From Luteimonas rhizosphaerae (lineage in GTDB: Bacteria; Pseudomonadota; Gammaproteobacteria; Xanthomonadales; Xanthomonadaceae), in contig NZ_NRQR01000022.1 in the NCBI RefSeq assembly GCF_002849595.1, positions 1-64,000 of the forward strand: a DNA stretch of 64,000 bases. The letters run 5' to 3'. Position 1 is the first letter of the stretch. Every line of letters begins with the position of its first letter. Positions 1 through 8,701 of the stretch are shown here, in pieces. Under the pieces are notes generated by a model. It ran no database searches. It was not told the origin of the DNA and saw only the letters and a program-made list of their open reading frames with translations. A program made the position numbers and the translations under genes.

Positions 1-108
1 GGCCGCGCCGGCCTGACGCCGGTCACGGCGACGCCCGACCGCGCGACCACGGTCAACCGCGGCGGCTTCGGCGCCTCGGGCCGCAGCCGCGCCAGCGCCG
101 GCGGCTGA
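1..108 (+). CDS. C-terminal fragment of a YgiB-like (DUF1190) protein
   Basis: The first 35 codons of the window are open from the window edge to a TGA. The tail is rich in Gly, Arg and Ser, with the motif RGGFGASGRS near the end. That motif is typical of the C-terminus of YgiB/DUF1190 proteins, which are usually encoded immediately before a glutathionylspermidine-synthase-like gene (ygiB-ygiC arrangement). The stop overlaps the ATG of the next gene (TGATG), so the two are probably translationally coupled. The 5' part lies outside the window. The family assignment rests on the short tail and the neighbour, so it is tentative. Confidence 0.6.
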   Translation, partial: GRAGLTPVTATPDRATTVNRGGFGASGRSRASAGG

Positions 109-1289
109 TGCGTCGCGTCCCGATCGTCGAGCGCGGCGACTGGCGCGCGCGCGCCGCCGACAGCGGCTTCCGCTTCCACACCATCGAGGGTGAGCGCTAC
201 TGGGACGAACGCGCGTACTACGCGTTCACCCTGCGCCAGATCGAACACGATCTCGAGGACCCGAGCGCCGAGCTGCACCAGATGGCGCTGGCGCTGGTCG
301 ACGAGATCGCCGGCAGCGAGGCGCTGATGCAGCGGCTGGCGATTCCCGAGCCCTTCCGCGACTGGATCGCCGAGAGCTGGCGCCGCCGCGACGGCCATCT
401 CTACGGGCGCCTGGATTTCGCCTACGACGGCCACGGCCCGGCCAAGCTCTACGAACTCAACTACGACACGCCGACCTCGCTGTTCGAGGCCGCGTTCTTC
501 CAGTGGCAGTGGCTGGAAGACCAGCGCGACGCCGGTCGGCTGCCGGCCTCGGCCGACCAGTTCAACGCGATCCACGAAGCGCTGGTCGACCGCTTCGCTG
601 CGCTGTCGCCGCAGCTGCCGCCGCCGCTGGTGTTCGCGGCGATGCGCGAATCGGAGGAAGACCAGGGCACGGTCGAGTACCTGCGCGATTGCGCGGCGCA
701 GGCGCAGCTGCATGGCGCCGCCGTCGCGCTGGAGGACATCGGCCTGTCGGACGACGGCCGCTACACCGATCCCGGCGACATCGTCATCGGCTCGCTGTTC
801 AAGCTGTATCCGCTCGAAGACCTGTTCGAGGACGACTTCGGCCGCGCGCTGCCGGATTCGGGCCTGCGCCTGCTCGAACCGCCGTGGAAGGCGCTGCTCA
901 GCAACAAGGGCGTGCTGCCGCTGCTGTGGGAACGCCACCGCGGGCACCCCAACCTGCTGGCCGCCGAGTTCGACGACGGCGGTGCGCTGCCGCCGGGCTG
1001 GGTGCGCAAGCCGCTGCATTCGCGCGAAGGCGCCAATGTCGCGATGCGCCTGGACGACGGGCGCCTGATCGAGAGCGACGGCCCCTACACCGGCCCCTGC
1101 ATCCGCCAGGCCCTGCATCCGCTGCCGCAGTACGACGGCAACTTCCCGATGGTCGGCAGCTGGATCGTCGGCGACGCCGCCAGCGGCATCGGCATCCGCG
1201 AAGACGCGTCCCCGATCACCCGCGACACCGCGCGCTTCGTGCCGCACGCGATCGTCGAGGACGGCGCGCCGGGCGTGTTCTACGCCTGA
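108..1289 (+). CDS. Glutathionylspermidine synthase family protein (YgiC/YjfC-like)
   Basis: The 393-residue product is close to the usual length of stand-alone GSP_synth proteins such as E. coli YgiC and YjfC. These have the ATP-grasp ligase fold of glutathionylspermidine synthetase but lack the amidase domain. Family-like segments include RLDFAYDGHGPAKLYELNYD (about residues 104-123), the acidic stretch around LEDLFEDDFG (about 237-246), PWKALLSNKG, and the late GSWIVGD and GIGIRED motifs. The ATG overlaps the stop of the preceding YgiB-like gene. The family would join a peptide or polyamine through an acyl-phosphate intermediate, but the true substrate of YgiC/YjfC proteins is unsettled, so I give no specific reaction. 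Confidence 0.88.
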   Translation: MRRVPIVERGDWRARAADSGFRFHTIEGERYWDERAYYAFTLRQIEHDLEDPSAELHQMALALVDEIAGSEALMQRLAIPEPFRDWIAESWRRRDGHLYGRLDFAYDGHGPAKLYELNYDTPTSLFEAAFFQWQWLEDQRDAGRLPASADQFNAIHEALVDRFAALSPQLPPPLVFAAMRESEEDQGTVEYLRDCAAQAQLHGAAVALEDIGLSDDGRYTDPGDIVIGSLFKLYPLEDLFEDDFGRALPDSGLRLLEPPWKALLSNKGVLPLLWERHRGHPNLLAAEFDDGGALPPGWVRKPLHSREGANVAMRLDDGRLIESDGPYTGPCIRQALHPLPQYDGNFPMVGSWIVGDAASGIGIREDASPITRDTARFVPHAIVEDGAPGVFYA

Positions 1290-1331
1290 CGGGGGAGGAT
1301 GCGCCGCGTGCCGCGCGCGTGCGCCGATTCG

Positions 1332-2120
1332 CTAGCCCATGGCTTCCAGCCTGCGCTGCGCCTGCTGCCGGCGCATCGACCGGCCCATCAGATGCAGCGC
1401 CAGATCGGGCGCGAGCCGGCTCAGGAATCTGAGCGTGCTGGCCGAGCCCGGACGGATTTCCAGCCGGTCGCCCTGCATGCCTTCGATCGCATGCGTCGCC
1501 AGCACCGCGACGCTCATCGGGCTGGCGTCGCGCGTCGTCCCGGCGCGCAGGCCGCGATGCAGCGGCGTGTCGGTGGCCGGCGGCGCCAGTTCGAACACCT
1601 GGACGCCGGTGCCCCGCAACTGCAGGCGCAGCGACTGCGTGTAGGAATGGATCGCCGCCTTGGTCGCGCAGTAGACCGGACACGTCGGCAGCGGCAGGAA
1701 GGCCAGCGCCGACGACACGTTGACGATCGCCGCCTGCCTGTGGCGCAGCAGCTGCGGCAGGAACAGGGCGTTCATCCAGATCGTGCCGTTGAGGTTGGTC
1801 TGCACCTCGCGCGTGAGTTCGGGCAGCGACGGCGCGCCCTGCTGCAGGTCGATGGTCCGCAGGATGCCGGCCGAGTTGATCAGCAGGTCGAGGTCCGGAA
1901 ACGTGCGGATCACCCGCTGGTGCAGGGCCTGCACTGCGGCCGGATCGTCGATGTCGACGTGCAGCGCGTGCAGGCCTGCGGCGCGGGCCGCGTCCAGGCG
2001 CGCCGGATCGCGGCCGGTGACGATGACGGTGTTGTCGTATTCGGCCAGTTGTCTGGCGAGCTCGCGCCCGATCCCGGACGTCCCGCCGGTGATCAGGATG
2101 GTGTGGCCTGACATTCTCAT
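1332..2120 (-). CDS. DltE-like short-chain dehydrogenase
   Basis: This is a 262-residue classical SDR. The NAD(P)-binding motif TGGTSGIG lies at residues 11-18. NSAG at 82-85 replaces the usual NNAG, serines are at 136-137, and the catalytic YxxxK is Y150/K154. The composition resembles DltE-type oxidoreductases, and no signal peptide or membrane segment is visible, so it should be cytoplasmic. I chose the upstream ATG because GAGGA lies about 8 bases before it; a second ATG two codons in is possible. It is the last gene of a long minus-strand run and starts 65 bp after the preceding SDR gene stops, so co-transcription is likely. The substrate is unknown. Confidence 0.85.
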   Translation of the reverse strand: MRMSGHTILITGGTSGIGRELARQLAEYDNTVIVTGRDPARLDAARAAGLHALHVDIDDPAAVQALHQRVIRTFPDLDLLINSAGILRTIDLQQGAPSLPELTREVQTNLNGTIWMNALFLPQLLRHRQAAIVNVSSALAFLPLPTCPVYCATKAAIHSYTQSLRLQLRGTGVQVFELAPPATDTPLHRGLRAGTTRDASPMSVAVLATHAIEGMQGDRLEIRPGSASTLRFLSRLAPDLALHLMGRSMRRQQAQRRLEAMG

Positions 2121-2185
2121 TGCGTGTCCTCGTGGAAGGGCCGGGCGCCCGTGGACGCCCGGCCGGTGGGGTCGCCGGACACGGC

Positions 2186-3268
2186 TCAGCGGAAGCGCGT
2201 GCCGGTCAGCTCTTCGGTCAGGGTCCAGAGCCGGCTCGCCGCGGCGGCGTCGCTGGCGCCGGCCGGGATCGTGGCCAGGCCGAGCGGGCCGCTGGTCTCG
2301 TTCTGGGCGGTCGGGCCGTAGTAGGTGCCGCCCCGGGCCTCGGGCGCCGTGGCCGCGTACAGCGTCGGCACCGCGCCCTGCGCCGCGGTCTGCAGGTGCT
2401 CGCGCATGGCCGACCACTGCCGGCCCTGGTCGCTCTCCAGGCCCGGGCCGCGTGCGACCAGTTCGGTGACCGCGACGCCGGGATGGGCGGCCATGCTCTG
2501 GAGGCCCCAGCCCGCCGCGTCGCTGCGACGCTGCAGTTCCAGCGCGAACATCAGGCAGGCGGTCTTCGACTGGGCGTAGGCCGCCATCGGCTCGTAGGCC
2601 TGCGTGGATTGCAGGTCGTCGAAGTTGATGCCGCCGCGGTGGATCGCGATGCTCGACAACGTGACGACGCGCGGCGCATCGCTCCTGCGCAGCAACGGCA
2701 GCAGTTCGGCGGTGAGCACGAAGTGACCGGCGTAGTTGGTCGCAAACTGCAGCTCGAACCCGTCGGCCGACGTGCCGCGCTCGGGCGGCGCCATGATCGC
2801 GGCGTTGTTGATCAGGATGTCGATCCGCGGCAACGCGGCACCGAGCCGCTGGCCCAGGGCGCGGACCGATGCGAGATCGGCCAGGTCCACGGCTTCGAAC
2901 TGCACGCGGGCATCGGGCACGTCGGCGCGGATCCGCGCGATGGCGTCCTGGCCGCGCTGCGGATTGCGCGCCGCGATCACCACCTGCGCGCCGGCCGCGG
3001 CCAGCGCACGGGCATCCTCGAAGCCCATGCCGCTGGTACCGCCGGTGACGACGGCGATGCGCCCGGCCTGGTCGGGAATGTCGCCCTCGTCCCAGTCGGG
3101 CTGCGGCGTGGTCTGCGCCAGTGCCGTGGCAGCCGCGAGGACGCCGCCGAGCAGGATGCCCACGGCGACGAGCTGGCGGGGTTGCGGGCGACGGAGCGAT
3201 GCGTCGGCGACGAGCAAGGCCGGCGGGAACGGGCCGGGGCGTTGGCGGGAAACGGAGATCTCGAACAT
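2186..3268 (-). CDS. SDR family oxidoreductase with N-terminal hydrophobic segment (paralogue 1 of 3)
   Basis: The 360-residue protein resembles retinol-dehydrogenase-like SDRs: TGGTSGMG at 75-82, NNAA at 154-157, serines 205-206 and YAQSK with Y231/K235. Unlike most SDRs it carries about 60 residues before the Rossmann fold, with an Arg-rich stretch (SLRRPQPRQ, about 24-32) followed by a hydrophobic stretch ending in ALAQ. That looks like an export signal or membrane anchor. Two close paralogues lie in the same block with the same layout and the same linker of the PDW-x-x-D-(I/M)-P type. The start is chosen at the ATG just before FEIS, with a weak AGGTG upstream. Its substrate is unknown. 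Confidence 0.82.
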   Translation of the reverse strand: MFEISVSRQRPGPFPPALLVADASLRRPQPRQLVAVGILLGGVLAAATALAQTTPQPDWDEGDIPDQAGRIAVVTGGTSGMGFEDARALAAAGAQVVIAARNPQRGQDAIARIRADVPDARVQFEAVDLADLASVRALGQRLGAALPRIDILINNAAIMAPPERGTSADGFELQFATNYAGHFVLTAELLPLLRRSDAPRVVTLSSIAIHRGGINFDDLQSTQAYEPMAAYAQSKTACLMFALELQRRSDAAGWGLQSMAAHPGVAVTELVARGPGLESDQGRQWSAMREHLQTAAQGAVPTLYAATAPEARGGTYYGPTAQNETSGPLGLATIPAGASDAAAASRLWTLTEELTGTRFR

Positions 3269-3370
3269 GGTCTGCACCTGTCGTGGGGGAGGGAAAACGC
3301 GGGTACCGCAGGGACGCACCCGGAGGTGCGGAGGACGCTGTGCGCAGGCGTGCGCGACGTTGGGGCCGGG

Positions 3371-4363
3371 TCAGTCGCCGGCATCGAGCGGCGGGCCGGG
3401 CGACGCCACCGTGCCGCCGGGTGGCGCGTCGCGGCGACGGTCGCCCAGATGCGCCGCGTAGAACGGCGCCAGCGTCGCGATCGCCGCATCGACGTAGGCG
3501 GGCACGTGGTAGAGGTCGTAATGCCCGGCGCCGTCGACGACGCAGAACCCGTTCGCCGGGTTCGGCGCCAGCTCGAACAGGGTCTGCCCCGCCTCGTACT
3601 GGCCGGTGCTGCCGCGGCGGCCACCGACGACGACCTGCAGCGGCTGGACCAGCAGTTCGGGCACGAGATGGAAACCGTCGAAGCCGAGCACGGCACCGAA
3701 GCTCGTGAACAGCAGACGGTTGTGCGCATTGGGATGGCGGTGCGGCGGCTCGCGATAGAACGCGACCGCGGCGAGGACGTCGGGATCGTCGACACCGGCC
3801 GCATGCGCTTCGGCGAGGCGGTCGGGAATCCACGGGTCGCGACGCGGCGCACGACCGCGCGCTTCGGCCGTGCGCTGCCGGCCGACGTCCGCGAGCGTCT
3901 GCAGCAGCGCCTCGCGCGACTGCATGCGCCGGAACGACCGGCCGATGTCCGAGGCCACCACCGTGCCGACGGCGCGGAAGCGATGCTCGGTCAACGCCGC
4001 GGCGATCGCGTAGCCGCCGCCGGCGCAGATGCCGAGCACGCCCAGGCGCGTCTCGTCGACGTAGGGCAGCGTCACCAGGCAATCGACGGCGCAGCGCAGG
4101 TCTTCGACGCGCAGCGCCGGATCTTCCAGATCGCGCGGTTTGCCGCCGCTTTCGCCCTGGCACGAGGGATCGAAGGTCAGCACGACGAAGCCCTGCGCCG
4201 CGAGTTTCGCCGCGTAGATCGCGCCGATCTGTTCCTTGACGCTGCTGCCCGGCGTCGCAATGACCAGCGCGGCGTACGACGCCGCCGCGTCGAAGCCGTC
4301 GGGCAGGTACAGCAGGCCGGCGATGGGAATGTCGCGGTTGCGGAAGTCGATGGCGTGTTTCAC
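3371..4363 (-). CDS. Dienelactone-hydrolase-like alpha/beta hydrolase
   Basis: The 330-residue product has an alpha/beta-hydrolase layout with a cysteine nucleophile elbow, GICAGGG (C113), as in dienelactone hydrolases. It also has an early FDPSCQGES motif (about 64-72) and a late His in GAGHYDLYH (H281). These fit a Cys-Asp-His type active site, although the acid residue cannot be fixed by eye. No signal peptide is seen, so it should be cytoplasmic. I chose a GTG start because the reading frame before VKHAIDF is not protein-like and CAGGA lies about nine bases upstream; there is no suitable ATG. It lies 62 bp after the DUF2306 gene in the same direction, probably in one operon. Confidence 0.8.
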   Translation of the reverse strand: MKHAIDFRNRDIPIAGLLYLPDGFDAAASYAALVIATPGSSVKEQIGAIYAAKLAAQGFVVLTFDPSCQGESGGKPRDLEDPALRVEDLRCAVDCLVTLPYVDETRLGVLGICAGGGYAIAAALTEHRFRAVGTVVASDIGRSFRRMQSREALLQTLADVGRQRTAEARGRAPRRDPWIPDRLAEAHAAGVDDPDVLAAVAFYREPPHRHPNAHNRLLFTSFGAVLGFDGFHLVPELLVQPLQVVVGGRRGSTGQYEAGQTLFELAPNPANGFCVVDGAGHYDLYHVPAYVDAAIATLAPFYAAHLGDRRRDAPPGGTVASPGPPLDAGD

Positions 4364-4425
4364 GGCGGTGTCCTGGCGAAGAGGGGCGCTGCACGCGTCG
4401 TCGCGTGCGGCATCGGCGGTGGGGC

Positions 4426-5280
4426 TCACGACGTCAGCGCCTGCAGGCCGCTGCTGACGCGGTGTCCCCAGGCGCCGCGGGCGAAGGCGGCCGTCACGAC
4501 GACGACGATGCCGCTCGCGACGACCAGGGTCGCCGTCGACGCCAGCGCCGCGAACGCGCCGCGCACGCGCTGGCGCGCGCGGATGCACAGTTCGGCGATG
4601 ACGAGGTTGGGCAGATAGAAGAAGAACGCCATGACCTGGTCGAACCCCCCGGTGAACGCCGGGCCGACGCCGAGTCCGCCGGTCAGCAGGAACCACGCGC
4701 CGTACTCCATGCGGTAGAGCCAGGACCCGACGGTCAGCGCGAACAGGCGGATTGCCCACGCGCGATGCCGCTCGAAACGCCCGGCGCGCGCATGCACGAA
4801 CGCCAGCGACGCGCACAGCACCATCAGCACGCCGTAGAGACCGAAGCCGATGTCCATCACCGCGCCGCCGATCGTGCCGCGGGCGACGATGAACCCCAGC
4901 CCGCCCACACCGGCGAGACCGGCGGCGACCACGTAGACCCGCCCGAGCCCGCGATGCAGCGCCGGCATCCGGCGGCGCACCCGGCCGATCAGCTGCACCG
5001 GACCGAGCAGCAGCAGCACGGCGCCGGCAAGGAAATGCGCGCCGATCGCGAGCGCCGCCAGCGGCGTGGCCGCATCGAAGAGCCCGGGCAGCGACGCGTT
5101 CCAGCGTTGTGCATCGCCGCCCAGCGCCGCGCCGCCGAAGAACACCACGATGTAGGCCGCGAACACCGCGCCGCCGATCCAGCTCGTCGCGACGAGCAGC
5201 CGCGCACTCCAGCGCAGGCCGGTGTCGAGCCGGCGCTCGGGCACGACCGGTGCGAAGGCGCTGCTTGCCGGCGCGTCCAT
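4426..5280 (-). CDS. DUF2306-type multi-pass membrane protein
   Basis: The 284-residue protein has about seven hydrophobic segments, beginning with one near residues 26-50, and the family-like motifs PALHRGLGRVYV (about 106-117) and FERHRAWAIRLFALTVGSWL in the middle. These are typical of DUF2306 inner-membrane proteins, whose function is not established; the conserved histidines suggest a haem or metal site. The ATG overlaps the stop of the upstream oxidoreductase gene (TGATG on the coding strand), which argues for coupled translation. A GTG one codon upstream is an alternative start. The neighbours are all redox or hydrolytic enzymes. Confidence 0.78.
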   Translation of the reverse strand: MDAPASSAFAPVVPERRLDTGLRWSARLLVATSWIGGAVFAAYIVVFFGGAALGGDAQRWNASLPGLFDAATPLAALAIGAHFLAGAVLLLLGPVQLIGRVRRRMPALHRGLGRVYVVAAGLAGVGGLGFIVARGTIGGAVMDIGFGLYGVLMVLCASLAFVHARAGRFERHRAWAIRLFALTVGSWLYRMEYGAWFLLTGGLGVGPAFTGGFDQVMAFFFYLPNLVIAELCIRARQRVRGAFAALASTATLVVASGIVVVVTAAFARGAWGHRVSSGLQALTS

Positions 5281-6236
5281 CACGCGGCGCGGGCCGTCGG
5301 CGCCAGCAGATAGCGGACATCGCCCGGTCCGGCCCAGGCCTCGGCGACGGCCGACAGCGGCAGCGTGGCCACCGGCATGTGGAAGCCGGCGTGCGGCGCC
5401 TCGGCCAGCAGCTCACGTGCACCCGCCAGCAGCTCGGCCATCGCGACGCTGCCGATGCCGCTGCCCAGCAGTTCCAGGCCCGAGCCGCGCAGCGCATCGC
5501 CGCGCAGCGGGACCTCCTCGCCGGCCGCGGTGCCCAGCTGCACGTAGCGCACGCGCGGTTCGCCGCCGCGTCCACCGCGCGTCTGGGCGGCGGCGGCGAT
5601 GACCCGGCGGCCCGGCGCGCCCCACAGGAAATCCAGCACGACATCGACGCCGCGATCGAATTCCGCGCGCAACGCGGCGTCGGCCGCGGTGTCGAGCGCG
5701 ATCGCCGACGCCACGTCGAGTTCGCCCAGGCGCTCGACGTTGCGGCCGACCGCGACGATCCGGTCCGCGCCGAAATGCGGCGCGATCTGGATCGCCATGC
5801 GACCCGCGGCGCCGGTCGCACCGTTGACGAGCACGGTCGCGCCCGGCTGGATCGGCGCACGCCGCGTCAGTGCGACCCACGACGCCAGGCCGCCGGTCGC
5901 GACCGCCGCGGCGCGCGCGTCCGACAGCGCGTCGGGCACGTCGACCAGCATCGCGTTCGCCACCAGCGTGCGTTCGGCCATGCTGCCGAACGGCGCGCGG
6001 GGAAACAGGAAATAGACCCGCCGGCCATCGGGAGCGGTGCCGACGCCGTCCACGCCGGCAATGAAGCCGGTGCTGGCCTGGCTCGTGTAATGCCGGCCCG
6101 CGGCGAGCGCGCGGACGATCGGACTCAGCGGTGCGGCATGGACCTGCACCACCGTCTCGCCGGCGCCCGCGACGGGGTCGTCGAAGTCGGCATAGACCGG
6201 CGGGGCATCGAAACGTTGGACGACGGCGGCTTTCAT
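5280..6236 (-). CDS. Quinone-oxidoreductase-like MDR enzyme (zinc-independent alcohol dehydrogenase superfamily)
   Basis: The 318-residue product has the GroES-like N-terminus and the Rossmann motif NGATGAAGRMAIQIA (about residues 137-151) of medium-chain dehydrogenases/reductases. The zinc-binding cysteines and the GHE signature of true alcohol dehydrogenases are not visible, which points to the quinone-reductase branch that uses NADPH. Cytoplasmic location is likely. It lies 44 bp after the methyltransferase stop and overlaps the DUF2306 start by one base, so it is an internal operon gene. The start is the ATG before KAAVVQRF, the usual beginning of such proteins; the ribosome-binding site is weak (CCGGAAA). 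Confidence 0.85.
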   Translation of the reverse strand: MKAAVVQRFDAPPVYADFDDPVAGAGETVVQVHAAPLSPIVRALAAGRHYTSQASTGFIAGVDGVGTAPDGRRVYFLFPRAPFGSMAERTLVANAMLVDVPDALSDARAAAVATGGLASWVALTRRAPIQPGATVLVNGATGAAGRMAIQIAPHFGADRIVAVGRNVERLGELDVASAIALDTAADAALRAEFDRGVDVVLDFLWGAPGRRVIAAAAQTRGGRGGEPRVRYVQLGTAAGEEVPLRGDALRGSGLELLGSGIGSVAMAELLAGARELLAEAPHAGFHMPVATLPLSAVAEAWAGPGDVRYLLAPTARAA

Positions 6237-6280
6237 GGCATTTCCGGGAGAAGGGTCGGACGGCGGGGCCGGCGGTGCGC

Positions 6281-7777
6281 TCAGGCGGCCTGCAGGGCGC
6301 GCAGCATCGGCAGCGTCGAGGTGAGGAAGCGCACGGCCATCGGCTCGAACGCGGTGCGGGCGTCGCCCGGCAGGCGGTCGCGTCGCACCGTGTCGCCGGG
6401 CTGCAGGAAGGTGCGCAGGTAACGGGTCAGGCCCTGCACGGTGTCGCGGCCCTGGTGGACGGCATCGAGGAACAGCAGGCCGATGCGCGAGACGTGGATC
6501 GCGCCGCCGGTCACCGGCGAGGCGAGGTATTCGACGGCGTCGTCGACGCGCGCGCGTTCGCAGACGTGGCGGTTGAGGCGATCGCAGCGGGCCACGACCT
6601 CGGTCGACGGCGTCTGCGCGAGGCTGGCGTGGCCGGTGCCGGCGAGCAGCAGCAACGCCGCGATGACCTCGTCGACGCTCGCGGTGCCGAGCCGCGGATG
6701 CGCGCACAGCGCGGCAATGGTCCGCGGCGCGTATCCGTCTTCCGCCAGCGCGGCGACGACCTCGCCGGGCACACGGTCGTCGAGGCGGATCGTGCCGGGC
6801 GGCAGCACCACGTGTCGCGGCAGTTCGCTGACGTGCGTGGTCAGCACGAAGCGCTGGCCGGCCCAGTGCGCGCTGAGTTCCTCGTCCGCCATCGGCCGCC
6901 CGCCCTTGACGTAGACGTCGCTGCGGCCACGCGCATTGGTCAGGAAATCCTTGGCGGTCTCGCGCAGCAGGCGGTCGTCGATGCGGTCCAGCAGACGGCG
7001 CTTGTCCGGCGTGAGGCGGAAGGACTCGACGTTGTCGAGCAGCCGCGTCGAGCCGGCGAAGGTCAGCCGCGCGCCGCCGAGCCGGGCCGCGGTCTCGGAG
7101 AACGTGGCCATCGTCCAGTCGGCGCTGCCGGAGGCCTGCACGCGGTCGCGGCCATCGAGCGCACCGAGTGCGTCGAGATGCCGCGACATCGCCGCATGGC
7201 CGTCGCCGTCGCCGTCGCGGGCCTGCAGCACGTCGGACGCGCACTGCAGGGCGTCGGCATCGGCGCCGCGTCCGGTGAACAGCGACAGCAGCTGGCGCAC
7301 CGGCACATCCGGTGCGCAGCCGGGCGAGGTGTCGTAGCTGAGGTAGGCGATGCCCCCGGGCGCCAGCTTGCGGCGGATCAGATCGACGATGACGTCGCGG
7401 TTCTCGTCGGAGATCCAGCTCCACACGCCGTGCAGCGCGATGTAATCGAACTCCGGCAGATCGCGGCGGACGGCGAATTCCCAGAACGAATCGTCGGACA
7501 GATGGGTGCGCGCGCCCGATGCCGCGGCCAGCGACCGCGCACGCGCCGCATGCGCGGGATTGGCGTCCGTGCCCCAGTAGGTGCCGTCGGTCGCCGCCGC
7601 GTGGAACCCGACCGAAACGCCGTGGCCGAAACCGAGTTCGAGGTAGCGGAAATCCTCGCGCGGCGCCGGTGCGAAACCGGCGGTCAGCGCGGCCAGGCGC
7701 AGCTCGGACGGCGCGAGGTGCTTGCAGTAACCGTGCGTCCTGTCGACGCCGGCGTCATCGCGATGGGAAACGTGCAT
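6281..7777 (-). CDS. Class I methyltransferase with methyltransferase regulatory domain
   Basis: The 498-residue product begins with a SAM-binding fold: LELGFGHGVSV (about residues 46-56), then the acidic DAN/SDDSFWEF region and YIALHGVWSWI. The middle and C-terminal parts match the arrangement of the methyltransferase regulatory domain (PF10119), including SEAxxRLG-like and DFLTNARGRSDVYVKG segments. Proteins of this type occur in Xanthomonas and other proteobacteria; the substrate is not known. I chose the ATG before HVSHRDD because the 16 upstream in-frame codons lack family character. The gene sits 65 bp after the MipA-like gene and 44 bp before the quinone-oxidoreductase-like gene, all in one direction. 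Confidence 0.82.
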   Translation of the reverse strand: MHVSHRDDAGVDRTHGYCKHLAPSELRLAALTAGFAPAPREDFRYLELGFGHGVSVGFHAAATDGTYWGTDANPAHAARARSLAAASGARTHLSDDSFWEFAVRRDLPEFDYIALHGVWSWISDENRDVIVDLIRRKLAPGGIAYLSYDTSPGCAPDVPVRQLLSLFTGRGADADALQCASDVLQARDGDGDGHAAMSRHLDALGALDGRDRVQASGSADWTMATFSETAARLGGARLTFAGSTRLLDNVESFRLTPDKRRLLDRIDDRLLRETAKDFLTNARGRSDVYVKGGRPMADEELSAHWAGQRFVLTTHVSELPRHVVLPPGTIRLDDRVPGEVVAALAEDGYAPRTIAALCAHPRLGTASVDEVIAALLLLAGTGHASLAQTPSTEVVARCDRLNRHVCERARVDDAVEYLASPVTGGAIHVSRIGLLFLDAVHQGRDTVQGLTRYLRTFLQPGDTVRRDRLPGDARTAFEPMAVRFLTSTLPMLRALQAA

Positions 7778-7842
7778 GGAAGCCTGCCCTCGGGAAGCGG
7801 GAGATGAAAACGGATGCGCGTGCATCGCGGTGATCGGCCGGT

Positions 7843-8628
7843 TCAGAAGCGCCGGCTCAGGCCCAGCACGACGCGCGCGGCGCCGTTGCGGTCCGGATCC
7901 AGCAGCGGGCTGTCGCGCAGTTCGCTCGACAGGAACTGGTACTCGACCGCGCCGAGCAGCACCCAGCGCGTCGCGCCGATCGGGCGCGACAGCGTCAGGC
8001 CGGTGCGCGGCAGCACCGTCGAGCCGGGCGCATACGCCACGACGCCGCGCGCGACTTCCTCGTCGAGCGTGCCGAAGTAGTAGCCCGCGAGATCGGCCGA
8101 CAGCCAGCTCGCACCGGCGCTAGCGGTCAGCGCCGCGCCCTGGAACTGCCAGGTGTAGCGGTAGTCGAGGGCGATCTCGTAGCCCTCGCTCGCACCCGAG
8201 ATGTCGTGCAGGCCTTCCAGCGAGACCGCGCCCCAGTCCGCGCCGAAACTCGCGCGCAGGCCGGCGTCGAGACCGTCGTCGCGATCGCGCAGCAGGTCCG
8301 CGTCCACGCCGTTGGCCAGCAGTTCGGCGCGGCCGAGGTCGTCGATGTCGAAGCCGTCGAGGCGCGCCGACAACAGCGCATCGAGCGAGAAGCCGCCCGA
8401 CTCGACCAGGTGCACGCCACCCGACGCACCCTCGAAGAACAGGCGCTCGCCTTCGTAGCGCAGCAGCGGCACGGGCCGGACGCGGGTGCCTTCGCCGGCA
8501 TACGGACTGTCGATCGCGACGGCGGCGACGCCGACGGACCAGACGTCGGACGGCGGCGCGGCCGCCTGGGCGAAGGCGAGGGCCGGGCAGGCCAGGAGGG
8601 CGAGCGTTGCGAGCGGGCGCAGGATCAT
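7843..8628 (-). CDS. MipA/OmpV family outer-membrane protein
   Basis: This 261-residue protein has a clear Sec signal (hydrophobic residues about 5-18, cleavage after ALAFAQ). It then alternates aromatic and polar residues as in outer-membrane beta-barrels. Family features are DSPYAGEGTRVRPVPLLRYE (about 40-59), the ASxGVHLV segment and the C-terminal VVLGLSRRF, which ends in Phe as expected for a Bam substrate. MipA/OmpV genes often accompany two-component systems of the QseB/PmrA kind, and one lies about 4.6 kb away here. No strong ribosome-binding site precedes the ATG. The role in this organism (scaffold, adhesin or stress barrel) is unknown. Confidence 0.85.
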   Translation of the reverse strand: MILRPLATLALLACPALAFAQAAAPPSDVWSVGVAAVAIDSPYAGEGTRVRPVPLLRYEGERLFFEGASGGVHLVESGGFSLDALLSARLDGFDIDDLGRAELLANGVDADLLRDRDDGLDAGLRASFGADWGAVSLEGLHDISGASEGYEIALDYRYTWQFQGAALTASAGASWLSADLAGYYFGTLDEEVARGVVAYAPGSTVLPRTGLTLSRPIGATRWVLLGAVEYQFLSSELRDSPLLDPDRNGAARVVLGLSRRF

Positions 8629-8701
8629 GGGAACGGTCTCGAGAGAAGGAATCGGAGGAAAGGCAGGACGCAGCCGCGCCTGCCGCATGCGGCGCGGGCG
8701 G

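Noticed and set aside
503-1432. Long open frame on the plus strand within the glutathionylspermidine synthase gene
   Set aside because: It is extremely Arg/Ala-rich, overlaps a well-supported gene and continues past its end; this is a high-GC shadow frame.
2120-4618. 832-codon open frame on the plus strand opposite the SDR and hydrolase genes
   Set aside because: It has shadow composition (Arg, Gly, Gln, Asp) and lies opposite three genes with clear catalytic motifs.
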